Shown here piece after piece: positions 22,595 to 35,000 of a stretch of DNA of 64,000 nt. Within the stretch, counting starts at the first letter, position 1. Every line of letters begins with the position of its first letter. Source of the stretch: Mesostigma viride (Eukaryota; Streptophyta; Mesostigmatophyceae; Mesostigmatales; Mesostigmataceae); the NCBI GenBank assembly GCA_009746045.1, contig RPFO01000497.1, positions 1,010,970 to 1,074,969 of the forward strand. Direction: 5' to 3'. A program made the position numbers and the translations under genes. A model generated the notes under the pieces. The model ran no database searches and had not been told where the DNA came from. It was given only the letters and a program-made list of their open reading frames with translations.

Positions 22595-24082
22595 GACGTG
22601 ATGTGGACGTAAGACCACCATCCATGCGTAATCAGGACTCGAAGCAGCTGGTGTGTGACAGATAGATGCATCCAACCACTCGTGTGTGATGAACCATATG
22701 TTTAGCTCGAGCACGTTTTTTTGATACCATGCTTCGCTTATACACATCAAACAGCTCCCGCGGGGCACCGGCCGGGGAACCTCTTCACGTCACAAAACGA
22801 TCTGGACTGTATTGGACCAAAATTATTGTTTGTGAAAGTTGAAAAGGCTATGTTGACTGCAATAATGGCGATGACCTTGACCATCGATTGTGAGTGCACG
22901 ATATGCCTCGCAAAAGTTAATGTAGACGCCCTGGGATGTGGTGACTTTTGTACAATTTTTTTTCCAATTTAGCGACAAGCATATTTTTCGGGGAATCGTT
23001 GCTGCTGAGGGGGGAACACTCGCATTATGCACTTCGTCCCGCAAGTGCAGCGGTTGTAAAAAGGACACCGTTGCATCAGCGCAGCCCGGTGTGCTATGTC
23101 CCGACCCATGGCAGACCTTTACTTTTAATGTCTTCTCTTCTATGTTAACGTCACCATTTGCCTGTCTCGATTTTCTTGTTAGTTTTCTTGTTTTTCGCAT
23201 TCTCTGTGAACAATGCCTTGTTGCTGATAAGACCCTGCGTTTGGGGTGTCTCTATGCTGGCCATGTGTTGCAACAGAAACACGATGAGTTCGATGGAGGG
23301 AACCTGCTCAACAGCTACAAGTGCGAGACAATTTTGCATGGCGGTGCACTTTAGATGGCGATCTCACGTATGACAGCCTGCCTTGCACGATTGACGCCAG
23401 CAAGTGCGTCAACTGCGACATAACGCTGCACAATGTTCGCGCTGTCAACTGTCCGCCCGTGGCAGATGTCGTATAATTGCAAGGCGGCGGCTGCCATGCT
23501 ATGGAAACCGTTTGCGAAGGAGTACTTGGTTATCTCCCCTTACCCCCGTGAGGCGTTGAATTCACTGGACAAGAGCGTGGGGGAGGGCGCAGCCGACCCG
23601 CCGCAGGGAAGGTGACATGACAATTTTCAGGAAAGAGCTATGAAGGTCAAGCATATGGTAACGGGTTTTAATGAAATAGAAGAACTACTGAGGGAAGTGA
23701 CACCAGCAACGTAGCCACAGTGTGGGCCGAGGCTAGAGGGGGGTGGGGGATAGCACTTCTTCTATTTTTGTGGCCCCCTTCGCTGCCACCTGGGCATCCC
23801 CCCTCCATGGAGAGTGCTCCCTCAAGATATAGCAGTGTCTACCAATGATGTTGAACTCAAGAGGGTAGGTGCTGTTCACCAAGGACCATGACTACAAGAC
23901 GGTAGCATGGGGGGCTGTTAGATGAGGATGATGTGGTCAATGGCAACCTCCCTCGTGAGGTGGAGGAGTTTGTGGCAGAGAAACTAAAATGATATGTGCC
24001 ACCGCGGAGACCCCCGCCTCGTCATCCACGTCGGGGGCGGCCGGGCGGTCCCTGGGGGCACCTCCCCCCCTCGCGCATCAAG

Positions 24083-24862
24083 ATGGGGGCATCGGACGGC
24101 GGCGGTTCCCCCGGGGACGCGAACGCTTCCGGCGGTGGCAGCGCGGATAACAACCACACGCCAGGTGGCAGCATGATCCGCGGCCCCCCTGTCTCGACCC
24201 CGTTCCTGGTCGGGTCGGACCAGGAGATCATGGAGCGCATGCTGGCGGTGCGCTGCAAGTGCGTTGTCCAGCTCATGCTGCAGGAGACGCTGGGCACGAT
24301 CCACTCGGCCAACTTTGAGCGGCTTGCCTTCTCCCACCACGTGGCCATCTTCGGCACGCTGCGCGAGTCGGTCGACTTTGCGGCCGCGTTCAACGGCGAC
24401 CACGACCTGCGTCAGCGGCTACGCATCGGCGCACAGGGCGCGGCGCCCAACCTGCTGCGGCAGGAGGCGGAGGGCTCGCTCGTCTACCTCAAGGCGCTCC
24501 GCCAGGAGCTCATGTGCATGCTCCAGGGCGAGGTCTGGGACCGGCTGCGCGCCGAGTGCGAGACGCGGCTGCTGGAGGTGTGCCGCTGGACGCTGCACAC
24601 GGCGGTGGAGAGCCAGGGCTCGCAGGCGCGGGAGGGGAGTGAGCTGTGGCGGTTCATGGCATTCCGCTCGCCGCTGGTCGTGGAAGCGATCACGACGTAC
24701 GCGCAGCTGCCCGAGGAGATCTTCCTGCGCTCGCTGCCCGTGTTCTACCCACTCATCACGGGCCTCGTGTGCAGCGAACAGAGCGAGATCCGGTCCTCGC
24801 TCTCGGAGCTGCTCACAAGCCGCATCACGCCCATCCTCAACATCAAGCCGCTCGGGAGTTGA
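24083..24862 (+). CDS. BIG/ARFGEF-like C-terminal region (partial; large Arf guanine-nucleotide exchange factor)
   Basis: The frame resembles the C-terminal helical region of the large brefeldin-A-inhibited Arf exchange factors (BIG/ARFGEF), which activate Arf GTPases at the trans-Golgi. Matching landmarks: a 'R-C-K-C-V-V-Q-L-M-L' helix near residue 55, 'P-N-L-L-R-Q-E' followed by 'Y-L-K-A-L' near 120-135, and 'F-Y-P-L-I-T-G-L-V-C' near 230, just before the end. Whole proteins are usually well over 1,400 residues; the catalytic Sec7 domain is not in the window. The first 40-50 residues are Gly/Ser/Pro-rich. The ATG at 24,083 is the first in the frame, but the open frame extends upstream to the duplication breakpoint, so this is either a last exon with distant upstream exons or a 5'-truncated copy. 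It is much more GC-rich than its surroundings. No poly(A) tract follows. Confidence 0.6.
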   Translation: MGASDGGGSPGDANASGGGSADNNHTPGGSMIRGPPVSTPFLVGSDQEIMERMLAVRCKCVVQLMLQETLGTIHSANFERLAFSHHVAIFGTLRESVDFAAAFNGDHDLRQRLRIGAQGAAPNLLRQEAEGSLVYLKALRQELMCMLQGEVWDRLRAECETRLLEVCRWTLHTAVESQGSQAREGSELWRFMAFRSPLVVEAITTYAQLPEEIFLRSLPVFYPLITGLVCSEQSEIRSSLSELLTSRITPILNIKPLGS

Positions 24863-27800
24863 TCTGGGTTTGGCTGATGGTTGAACTTGGGGGAAGGGGA
24901 GGGGAGAGGTGTGGCGGCGAGTAGCAGAGGATGCGAGACAAAGAGGGCCCCATGATGTTTGTTTTTGAACATGATGCCGCTGTAGCCCTGGGCTTGTTGA
25001 CATCAGGCCATTCTATGAGGGCAGGGGGATGCAAGGTGGGGCGTTGCAACAGTGAGCTGCTGCTCTGGTGGAAGGGAGGGGGGGGGGAGGGGGGGGGGTC
25101 AGTTTGGCAAGTGGATGGATAGGTAGGCTGCAGAGGGAGTAATGCAATGGTTGTTGGGTGATTAGATGGAGGAGGCACGTATGCAAGGTGGTTAGGTTGT
25201 TTGTAAAATGTGGAGGTGTGGACTGGCTGCCATGTCTGCACAACAGAGATGGAGAAACGGGTACAGCTGTTTGCATGTTGCAGTGCAAAGTGGCAAAAAG
25301 GTTTGGGCAGAGTCCAGCATTCAGGGACACGTTAGATCACAGGGCTGGTAGTCATGTGGGCGCCATCAGGGTAGTTTTGTGTGCCATCATGTTTGGCACG
25401 GTTCCAAGTACCATCCTTGGATCACAAGCGCGTACGCGTGCTTCTTGCATTTCCAATGGAGGCTGCAAATTTTCTGACAATGTCTTGGGATTATGTATTG
25501 CTCGCAATTGAAGAGCTAGGTGACGGGGTACCTGTGTTGGCTGAGAGCTCAGAAGGGGGATGACGTATATGACTGTTGGCCACATGCCAAGTGGGGTTGT
25601 ATCAGACGGTGCCACGTTTACTGAGTACCAAAGCTACTGAGTCAGCATGCAGAACAACTGCCTCATCTCAGGTGAGACATCCAATCAGAATCTGAAAAGT
25701 ATAATGGATGCAGTAATTCGAATTCTGTGATTTTCTCACAGACATTGGCTCCACCAGTGCAACTCGTCACTAATCGGGCGTGCAGCATTCAGACCATATC
25801 AAGGAGACAACCAGCGCATATGTTTCGCTCATGTCAGTCAAGTGCATTTGCTATAGCTCGATCGTGCGCGCGTGCAAAGCACCTCGGCCGCGTGGAAGTT
25901 TACGGGCACTTAGCTCGCACCAACCAGACGTAGTAGACACATATCGTGGCCTTTTGGCGGGGCTGCGACTTGCTCAGCCTGGCAGGCTCCTCACGTGGGC
26001 CGGACGGGCCCAGCAAAGCTAGATGCCGGGCAAGGCCTGCAATTTCAAGGAGCAGCTCGTCGAGGACCGACCCGGGGCCATGGCCTCTCCGTGATTTGAA
26101 AAAAGATTAATTAATTAATTAGGAACATCACTCCGTTGGGAGTCAATGTACGAGCACATATCCCTGAGAAGGGGCATATGGCTTTTAATACATTCTAGGC
26201 TACTTCCTGCAAGGGTGGGAATGTAAGCGACCCTTGCTCTAGGTGCACCAGGGCACCTGCACCCTCATAATCTTCACACTATGCCCAGCTAAGGGGGAGT
26301 ATGTTATCAAGGAGACAACCAGCGCAGGCCATGTTATGCGGGGGAAGATCATCATGGCTATACAAGAGCTAGGACATGGCTTCTCGACAGAGAGCATCTC
26401 TCTGCATGGCATAGCATGGCTAAATTCTTAATGCGACATCCATGGGGGTACCATTATAGGCAGGACGTGGCTGAATGCTAAAGGCATCATCCATGGGGGC
26501 CATTATGGGCGCACATGCGCGGGGGCCACATGCTAGGCTAAGCCTTACTAGTCTACACTACTGGTATATTCTGATCAGGCCGGCACTTCGCAAAGGTGAA
26601 AACCATTTGCGTTCAGTGCCGGGCCGCGGAAAACGCGGAAAAACGCGATCTGCAAATGAATCCGACCGGAATCGAACTGGGGACCTCTCGCACCAAATTT
26701 CGCTGACTATAGGACGGACGTCTGCGGTTACCACATGGCATCGCCAACTCACACCTACAGTCATCCGCAATTAAAGTTCTCCTGTCCGGGGAGTGATGCA
26801 AGCCTTTCGGATTTGGTACTTGATAAATCACTCGAGATCTGTGTTGAGCTAGGAGTACTACACACGTGTCTGCACGCGAGACTGGTATATATTCCTAGTC
26901 TTAGGTGGCAGGGGGGTGAAAAAAGATGATAGATCGATATGCAAGGCCAAGTGGGCTCACCCGTTATAGAGGACAATTAACCCCCCCACAGCTATATGCT
27001 TCCGCTGGTCTCCCCGATATGCGGAAGCTGGTTATCTCCTTGATATGGGGAAGCGCGGGAAGCGTGCTAGGCATGCAAGACCCCAAGGGCCTGGCACACT
27101 CTAGATAAAGACCGGTAGAATTGTTTGTAAGAATATAGAATAGCTAGACCGGGCACCCATCCATATCCATTGGGGACAATGCCCTGTGACTCCCCAACGG
27201 GAGCTCGCGCATGAGTTTTTTAATTATAATATATCTCGACCAAATGGTGCCATGGACAAATCACACTGTTCCCGTGTGCCAAAGCATGAGTTTTGGGTGA
27301 GAAGAACCTACACGTTCTTCGTGCGCTCGATCAAACACGCCGGATCGACATTGCCCAAGTTGCGCTTACCGTTTTCTGTCATGACAATCGAGCCCCGGCC
27401 CCACTGTGCGCTGGCTTTCACACTAGCTGCTATAAACAAGTGCTGTGCACCCCAATCGCTGCCATACATTACACACAATGTCCTGGCGGTGGTGTGTGAT
27501 TCCAATGTGCGCATTGTCCAGCTTGCACGCGCCATGCACGCTGGCCAGTTGCGGCATCCTAATCGCAACGGCACTGATGCAATGAGCTGCTAGCTGCAGC
27601 CCGTCACTAGGACTAAACAATCACATTGTGCGTCCACATTAAAAGTATCGCATTTTACCACTTCCGTTAGTTGCTGGCAGCAAATGATGCAATTCCATCA
27701 TACTGTAGCAGTTTCTATAGACATCAAATTGCCACCATCTGTCAACACGCCCGCGCTCGCTAAGCTGCCTTGCATCAGTAACGTGTCAGACTGTGGATTT

Positions 27801-30800
27801 ACAAACATTTCAGCGCCACATGTGCCCTGCATTAATTAGTTTAATCTGCACACCTTGTTTGCGCTGGCTTCACTTGCTGTAGACTACGACGCAAACACGC
27901 ACAACTCGACCCCTTGACCGGAGGCCCCCCCGCCCTTCCGGTCTCCCCACAAATTCCCATGACCGGCCTTCCTTCACACATGGCCATGCACCACCCCAGT
28001 GTGCCCCGCCCTCAACACTTCACCTGCCATGTGCGCGGTACACCCGCACGCCAGCTGTGCGGGTGGACCGCTGCTTGGCCGAGCGCCTGCAGTTCGAGGA
28101 GGTCGCACGCCCACGGCCCCCCCCACCGCTATCGGCCATCGCCCGCGCTGCCCTAAAGAAGACCGGAGGCCACCTGTGCCGCGCCGTTGGCCTGTCCTGC
28201 CAAGACCCTGAATGCAGGGTTCTTGAGTGATGCTATTGGCCAACTAGAAAAAGAACAGGGGCCACGCTTGAGTGATCCACGCTAGAGTGACCCAGAAAAA
28301 ATGATGGGGACCTGGCAGGGACGAGGGCAAAGCTTCACTAAGCCCCACAATGGGCTTGCAATGCCATGAACAACTGGATGCGGAGAAAACCAGCACATAT
28401 GCAGTATAGGGGTGTTAGGTGCCCCCCCTTGGACCAAGTACACGAGGGGAGAAGAGTGCGGTGAGACGGGCATGCACCTTGCAAGGACAAGGGGTGAGAG
28501 AGCGACAATGTGTGTCGACCAGATTGTCCCGATGCCAGCTGGCCACCAGAGTGCCGCGCCCTGGGGGGGGGCTGTTACGCGCTGATGACCACCGCACCGT
28601 TTGCCTCTCACCCCTCTGTCTGTGCACACTCGTGGTCATGACACCAGAGGCACTCCGCACTAGAGTCCACACTAGTCTACTCGCACCAGAGGCACATGCG
28701 CGGTCACAGGCGCACTTTGCAGTTGCCGATGCAGTGAGTGAGGATGCCCCATGGCATGCCACCGCAGAAGCTCATGCGCACCGCTGCCTGTTTTGGGTCA
28801 TGGCCCTCCTCAACTCTACATAAGTTGACACGGTATTCCGGGAGGTGCGGTTGCGCAGAGACTGTGGTACTAGGCTCGCTCACGTTTAATGCAAGCTCAC
28901 GCAAACACGAGCCTTGTGGGCCGTGGCCATGGCTGGCCGAGCGGTTTGGAAATCCGGCATGACACGTGGAGTAAAAGATATTACGACATGGACCAGGTTC
29001 CTGCACGGATGTCAGCGTCCAGCAAGCGAGCCTCGAAAACAAAGCGGTTGAAGAGCAGGAGCTGCTGCAATGAGTGCCTCTGCGCCCTCCATCAGAATCA
29101 TCCTTTGCATTATAAGATGATGTGCCCGCATCAAGACCAGTCACAGCACACGACAAACACGCAGCAGCGCTCCACTAGATGTGAGCAGGTGCAAGGGTGC
29201 GGGCAAGCGGGCACCTTCCCTGATAAGACACTTGCGTACTCACAGGCTTGAAGAAGGCCTTCCATCCGTTTACTGTCCACCATTCCCTCATCAACCTCCC
29301 GTTGGCCCTGGCCGAGACGGAGCAGCGGTGGCGCATGTGTGCCAAGTGCGTGGCCGCTCTTCCTGCCACCATTAAACTTGCAGCCTTGGTTGGTTCCATG
29401 CTTTCCAGGAGTGCTACTATCCTCATGCCTCCCTAGGCGCTATCAGTTCGAAGGGCAGGCGGCAGTGTTGCAACCTGCGCCTGCAGGAATGCATCGTTGT
29501 GATGCTATTCCAATACCAATCCAGAATCCCCAACCGGCCAACCCATTAATCCTCATCCCACCCCTTCGAGCCTTGCGCTGCGTCCACGCCCCCCTGCCTC
29601 CAGGTCTCGCTGAAAATAGCCAGACAAAATGCCGCCACTGCTGCATCGTCAACTGAGCCCAGAGATATCGATGACCCTGGCTGTAGCACCCCACGGCTGC
29701 CTCACTCAAACGTTGCCATGCTTTGGTCGTTGCGCTCGGCGTCATCCCTCGGCTGTGCATGGCTGGCCTTTCAACTAGAGTAAACAATTACTGCTTTGTT
29801 GACACTCTCAACAGTGCACGTTATCCGCCATTATGAGATGTTGCCCAACTCCTGCTTCTCGTGGCCTTTTGAACCATAGTGGCCGAGTTAGGTACGCCTG
29901 AACACGTCGACTCGTGAATGGCAGGCGGTCCTTCTAAATCTGGTGGCGCCGGGCTGCTCCGTCGCAAATCGAAGCCAATGTATGGAAACCAACGTCTCAC
30001 ATGCCGAGATTTCAGCAGGTACCGCTCTCTCAATTTCTATCGTTCCGTTCCAGGTAATAGATGGAAATGGCCGCATGAGATAATGCACGCATTCCATGGT
30101 AGCCTGCAATCTCGCATTTGACTCGAAAAGAATGTACTGCAGTACGCAGATGCCATGTTTCGTCCTCATGGATATCCTTTTGATAGTCGCCGCCCGATTC
30201 CGCATTATCTCTTGACATGACATCGAAGTTCGCCTGTCTTTAACCTTTTTCGCTTTGCGGTTTCCATGCTTCTACTAGCTGTATCGTAAACGAGCAAGGG
30301 AAACCGAGGTCCGACTTCCCAGTTCCGAGACTTCAATCTTGATATAATTTGATATGTACACCATGTGTACTGTAGTTTGCACCTGGTTTGCATATACCTA
30401 GATCGGTAGGGTCGGCATAGAAAACATGTTATGCTTACATACTTACCGTGCGATCAAGATGAACGGGGATGCAAAACTCGAGGCAGCGCACCGGTCGCTG
30501 GCCGAAATGCTGTATTGCATATCCTGAAAGAAATCCTGGAAGCACATCCTGTAAAACAGCACCAGTATTCACCAAAACGTTTTGTCACTGACAAATTTCT
30601 CATATTGTGACCCACCTGCACAACTCAGTACATTTACCTTCATCGCTTTGCCACTTCATAATGAGATTAGCCTGCTGCTGCAAGCCGCAAACTCATGGGA
30701 TCAGGGATGGCAAACATGTAGCAATGTTACCTTTATGATTGATTTACAACGCTCAATTAATTGCACTGAAGCGACACATACCTTGTAAATCAACTTCCAA

Positions 30801-30813
30801 GGGCAGTGAGTGA
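24863..30813. other. Intergenic region without recognised genes
   Basis: Only short, unrecognised open frames. Visible items: a G-rich tract at 25,074-25,098 (two G runs of about 10 split by A), a 21-bp direct repeat at 25,798-25,818 and 26,306-26,326 within weakly similar surroundings, the tRNA-like/hairpin element at 26,578-26,718, and a GC-rich stretch near 28.0-28.2 kb. The promoter of the U-box kinase gene should lie near its right end, but I see no clear TATA box or other core element. Confidence 0.6.
26578..26718 (-). repeat. tRNA-like head plus long hairpin (SINE-like or structured RNA candidate)
   Basis: On the minus strand 26,718-26,661 reads TCCGTCC...TTCGATTCC...GGTCGGA: the two 7-base ends pair 6/7 as an acceptor stem and AGTTCGATTCC matches a polymerase III B box. 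GTGCGAGAGGTCCC also resembles the anticodon-arm/variable region of some tRNAs. It is about 58 nt, with a poorly paired T stem, so it is not a working tRNA. Beyond it, 26,581-26,621 forms a strong hairpin: CGGCACT/AGTGCCG, then CGCAAA/TTTGCG, then GGT-GAAA-ACC with a GAAA tetraloop. A tRNA-like head with a structured body suggests a SINE. Confidence 0.4.
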
Positions 30814-32055
30814 ATGGACCCCCCGGCGCAATTCCTGTGCCCCATCTCCTGTGACATAATGCGAGATCCCGTCATCTTAGTGGGATCTGGCCAAGTCTAC
30901 GAAAGGAACTTTATAGAACAGTGGTTCACTCGAGGCAATGAGACCGACCCGCTCACAAACGTGAGGGTTTCTGACAAAACCCTGGTCCCTGTTGTAGCGC
31001 TGCGCTCGCTTATTGAGCAATGGATGGAGCAGCAGAGAGATACGCAGCGTCTTGGAATAGCAGGCATGGAAGCCGGCTCTATTCCGCTCATAAGCCAGGA
31101 CACATTGGTCTTGGGCGAGCTCCTTCATAACGGGGCCATGGCTGCCGTATCGGTGGCGGTCCTAAAACCAGCGGGGCAGGAAGTTGTGGTGAAAATGTTC
31201 CATGCCAGAGGGCTGACAGATGATGAGTCCGCCAGGTTCCGCAAGGAGGTGCAAATACTGCACCAGGCATCGGTCTTTTGCCACAACGTGTGCCGCCTCA
31301 TCGGGGTGGCCAGCATTAACGGCCAGCCCTGCATGATCATGCCGCGTTACAGCGCCTCGCTGCAACAGGTGCTGCTTCAGCATCAGCAGACTGGCAGCAA
31401 TGGAGGTGCAGCTACCTCACAAGGCTTGCCATTGGACCGCATTCTGAGCATCAGTCAGGATGTTGCCTTGGCCATTGCGGACCTGCATGAACGGGGCATC
31501 ATGGTGCTGGATTTGAAACCTGACAATATCTTGCTGGACAAGTATGGGCGGGCGGTGGTGGCCGATTTTGGGATCTCAGCCCTCCGAACCAGCACAATGT
31601 CGCGCTACAATCCCACATTCGGCGCTCAGGGCACGGCCAACTACATGGCGCCGGAGCAGTGGATTCCCGAAGAGTTTGGGGGCATAACCACCGCAGCGGA
31701 TGCATGGGGTTTCGGGTGCGTTTTGGTGGAAATGGCATCCGCCACTGCCCCCTGGGCTGGCTTGAACAATTTCCAAATCATGACACGTGTCACTCCCCCA
31801 CGCATGATGTCTCCAGCCATCCCAGACAGCCTGCCCAGCTCGTTGCGGGACCTTCTACGCCGCTGCTTTGCGTACCAGCCAACCGACAGGCCCGCCTTTG
31901 CAGAGATCCTGGTGATGTTGCGGCAAGGGGCGGTGAGCCAGATAGCTCCGCAGCATACCGCTCCCCAGCCACAACCCCCAGGGTCCCCAGCCACGGCTCC
32001 ACTCCCTGCCAGCCCTCAACAACCTGGGCAAGCAACCACTGCATCATCCCCACTG
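30814..32055 (+). CDS. Exon 1: U-box plus protein kinase-like domain
   Basis: The ATG at 30,814 is directly preceded by an in-frame TGA (30,811-30,813), which fixes the start. Residues ~5-75 are a U-box: F-L-C-P-I at 7-11, D-P-V at 18-20, Y-E-R at 29-31, I-x-x-W at 34-37, D-P-L-T at 45-48, then A-L-R-S-L-I. Residues ~98-370 are a kinase fold: Lys127 in V-V-V-K, Glu145 in the C helix, V-L-D-L-K-P-D-N at 231-238, D-F-G at 251-253, A-P-E at 279-281, Asp297 and Arg359. The HRD motif is V-L-D, so the Arg is missing although catalytic Asp233, Lys235 and Asn238 remain; the Gly-rich loop is weak. Activity is plausible but unproven. A Pro/Ala/Gln-rich tail follows (375-414). The exon ends after codon 414 at donor GTGAGG (phase 0). 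Without splicing the frame runs to residue 427, ending C-F-C-C-V. Confidence 0.85.
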
Positions 32056-35000
32056 GTGAGGAGGATGGGTGATGCCACGTGTTTCTGCTGCGTCTAAGTC
32101 TCCCCCTGCATGGCTTGGCTGTTTGTGAGAGAATGTGCAAAGAACCTGCGCTGCCAAAACGAGAGACCTGTGCTGAAGCGGAAAGTGGTTGGCATAAACC
32201 TTGTGGGCGTTGTGTGGTTGGTATCCCCTGGTATTTGCTGTGTTCGATCTTACACGGGTTGGCTAATACAGTAGAGGCATGCTAGACTTGGGGAGCTTAC
32301 ATATTACACATGACTGAAACGTGCACGTTTATACACTACTATGGTTGAGCTTGTTGGGTATTGTTGCCCTCTCACTTGCAAGGAAAGCAGCGTGGCATTA
32401 TTGGCTTTCCGGCAGTTATTTGCTCCTGCATCAATTGCAATTCATCTTGATGCTGCGACATGGCCAGGCATTTTCTGCATTGTCCTATTCCCTTTTGCCC
32501 TTCCATCGGCTTGCATATGCTCATGGTGCACCACGTTTTGTGCTTGTACCCCTTTCCTGACAGGACGCTCGCCCGTCAGTGCAGTCAGCTGGCAGAGAAG
32601 GCCCAGTGGATGATTCTTGGATCGCCATGCTGCTGAGCGACATGAACGTCACAGACAATGTATGCTATTTTTGGAGCACTTGCCTTACATGTTCCTTTTC
32701 TCCCTGCTTGGACTGGAAGGGAATGTCACTCCGCATGGTGCAGTCCAGAAGGCCTCTCCCAGAGGTGCAGGTATAGAAGGTGCCATGTCACTGTAAAAAG
32801 CACGACATGTGTTTCCAAAGGGCTCAGACCTGGATACATGTTGAGTGCGTCTGGGGGGGATGAAACAGCGGCTAGCCCAGAACACCAGGTTCAGAACTGA
32901 AGTTTAGCTTTGCAAATATGCTTGAGTGATTTTTATTAATTTTCTTGTTCTCATCATGGGCATGTGGACAACACAACCTGGATACAGCCCCAGTATTTGC
33001 TTGCTTTTGGTTATATGGACCCATTTTCGGAACTCTGGACCAATAAAACAAATTTCTGCATGGTGCAGAAGTGCCGGTTATTTGAGCCTGTACTCGGTAT
33101 GCACTTGCCTGGCACTCCTTACCTTATAATAACCCGGTATATGCCTGACCACCGTAAATGCCTTGAGTTTGACTTTGGTTCAGACTTTGTGGGCGTAGCA
33201 GGCACGTTCAGGGAGTACTGGGATGAGGAAACTGATTTTTCTTCACCAGCTGTCGATATCAGGCGGTGAGCCATGAGAAATCTGCCTTGATCTTGCAGCC
33301 TGTGGAAGTTCAGGTTTGGGTAGCCTATGTAATTCTGGTGCTGGACAACCTGCCAGTGTGTGCTGCCAAGGGTTTGAACGCGGGCATGACACAATCCACT
33401 CAGCTCTGCAGCCATGCTGCTGGTCCCTCCTTTTGGTCATCTATAGTCCAGCACTGTTTTGTCTCAATGTTCTGTGGTGGCTTTGATGGCCTCATCTTTA
33501 GTACGTTGGCTACACTTCCTGAAATTGGTTGACCATGGGTGCGGTATTTCCCTCACAACTCCTCTACGTTGACTACCTCTACTTTATCGGATGAGGATGG
33601 GGGATGCCACGTGTTTCTGCTGCGTCTAACTCTCCCCCTGCATGGCTTGGCTGTTTATGAGAGAATGTGCAAAGAACCTGTGCTGCCAAAACAAGAGACC
33701 TGTGCTGAAGCGGAAAGTGGTTGGCATAAACCTTGTGGGCGTTGTGTGGTTGGTATCCCCTGCTATTTGCTGTGTTCGATCGTACACGGGTTGGCTAATA
33801 CAGTAGAGGCATGCTAGACTTGGGGAGCTTACATATTACACATGACTGAAACGTGCATGGTTATACACTACTATGGTTGAGCTTGTTGGGTATTGTTGCC
33901 CTCTCACTTGCAAGGAAAGCAGCGTGGCCTTATTGGCTTTCCGGCAGTTATTTGCTCCTGCATCAATTGCAATTCATCTTGATGCTGCGACATGGCCAGG
34001 CATTTTCTGCATTGTCCTATTCCCTTTTTGCCCTTCCATCGGCTTGCATATGCTCATGGTGCACCACGTTTTGTGCTTGTACCCCTTTCCTGACAGGACG
34101 CTCGCCCGTCAGTGCAGTCAGCTGGCAGAGAAGGCCCAGTGGATGATTCTTGGATCGCGATGCTGCTGAGCGACATGAACGTCACAGACAATGTATGCTA
34201 TTTTTGGAGCACTTGCCTTACATGTTCCTTTTCTCCCTGCTTGGACTGGAAGGGAATGTCACTCCGCATGGTGCAGTCCAGAAGGCCTCTCCCAGAGATG
34301 CAGGTATAGAAGGTGCCATGTCACTGTAAAAAGCACGACATGTGTTTCCAAAGGGCACAGACCTGCATACATTGTGAGTGCGTCTGGGGGGGATGAAACA
34401 GCGGCTAGCCCAGAACACCAGGTGCAGAGCTGAAGTTCAGCTTTGCAAATATGCATGAGTGATTTTTATTGATTTTCTTGTTCTCATCATGGGCATGTGG
34501 ACAACACAACCTGGATACAGCCCCAGTATTTGCTTGCTTTTGGTTGTATGGACCCATTTTCGGAACTCTGGACCAATAAAACAAATTTCTGCATGGTGCA
34601 GAAGTGCCGGTTATTTGAGCTTGTACTCGGTATGCACTTGCCTGGCACTCCTTGACCTTGTGCAGTAAAAACCCGGTATATGTCTGACCACCATAAATGC
34701 CTTGAGTTTGACTTTGGTTCAGACTTTGTGGGCGTAGCAGGCACGTTCAGGGAGAACTGGGATGAGGAAAACTGATTTTTCTCCACCAGCTGTCGATATC
34801 AGGCAGTGAGCCATGAGAAATCTGCCTGGATCTTGCAGCCTGTGGAAGTTCAGGTTTGGGTAGTATATGTAAGTGTGGTCCTGAAGAGCCCCGGTCTATC
34901 TTGCAAGTGTTTGAAGACGCGCATGACACAATCCACTCACCTCTGCAGCCATGCTGCTGGTCCCTCCTTTTGGTCATCTATAGTCCAGCACTGTTTTGTC

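Larger units (their letters stand above)
19905..23999 (+). repeat. Segmental duplication, left copy (gene 3' segment, ~4.1 kb)
   Basis: Homologous, in direct orientation and over its full length, to 57,720-61,687. Both copies follow the last ankyrin exon of an array, so this is best read as the common 3' part of two tandemly duplicated genes (inference). Open frames inside it (for example around 21.1-21.7 kb, 23.2 kb and 23.5 kb) are broken by one-base indels or stops when the copies are compared, so I call no protein. Homology ends abruptly after 'AAACTAAAATGATATGTG' at 23,999, where GC-rich BIG-like sequence begins. Confidence 0.85.

Noticed and set aside
24083-24862. Processed retrocopy of a BIG mRNA
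   Set aside because: No poly(A) tract or target-site duplication seen; a last exon or other truncation is equally possible.
25074-25098. G-rich tract as a regulatory quadruplex
   Set aside because: Only the base run is visible; nothing links it to a gene or function.
26661-26718. Functional tRNA gene
   Set aside because: Only about 58 nt, T stem mostly unpaired, no credible anticodon loop.
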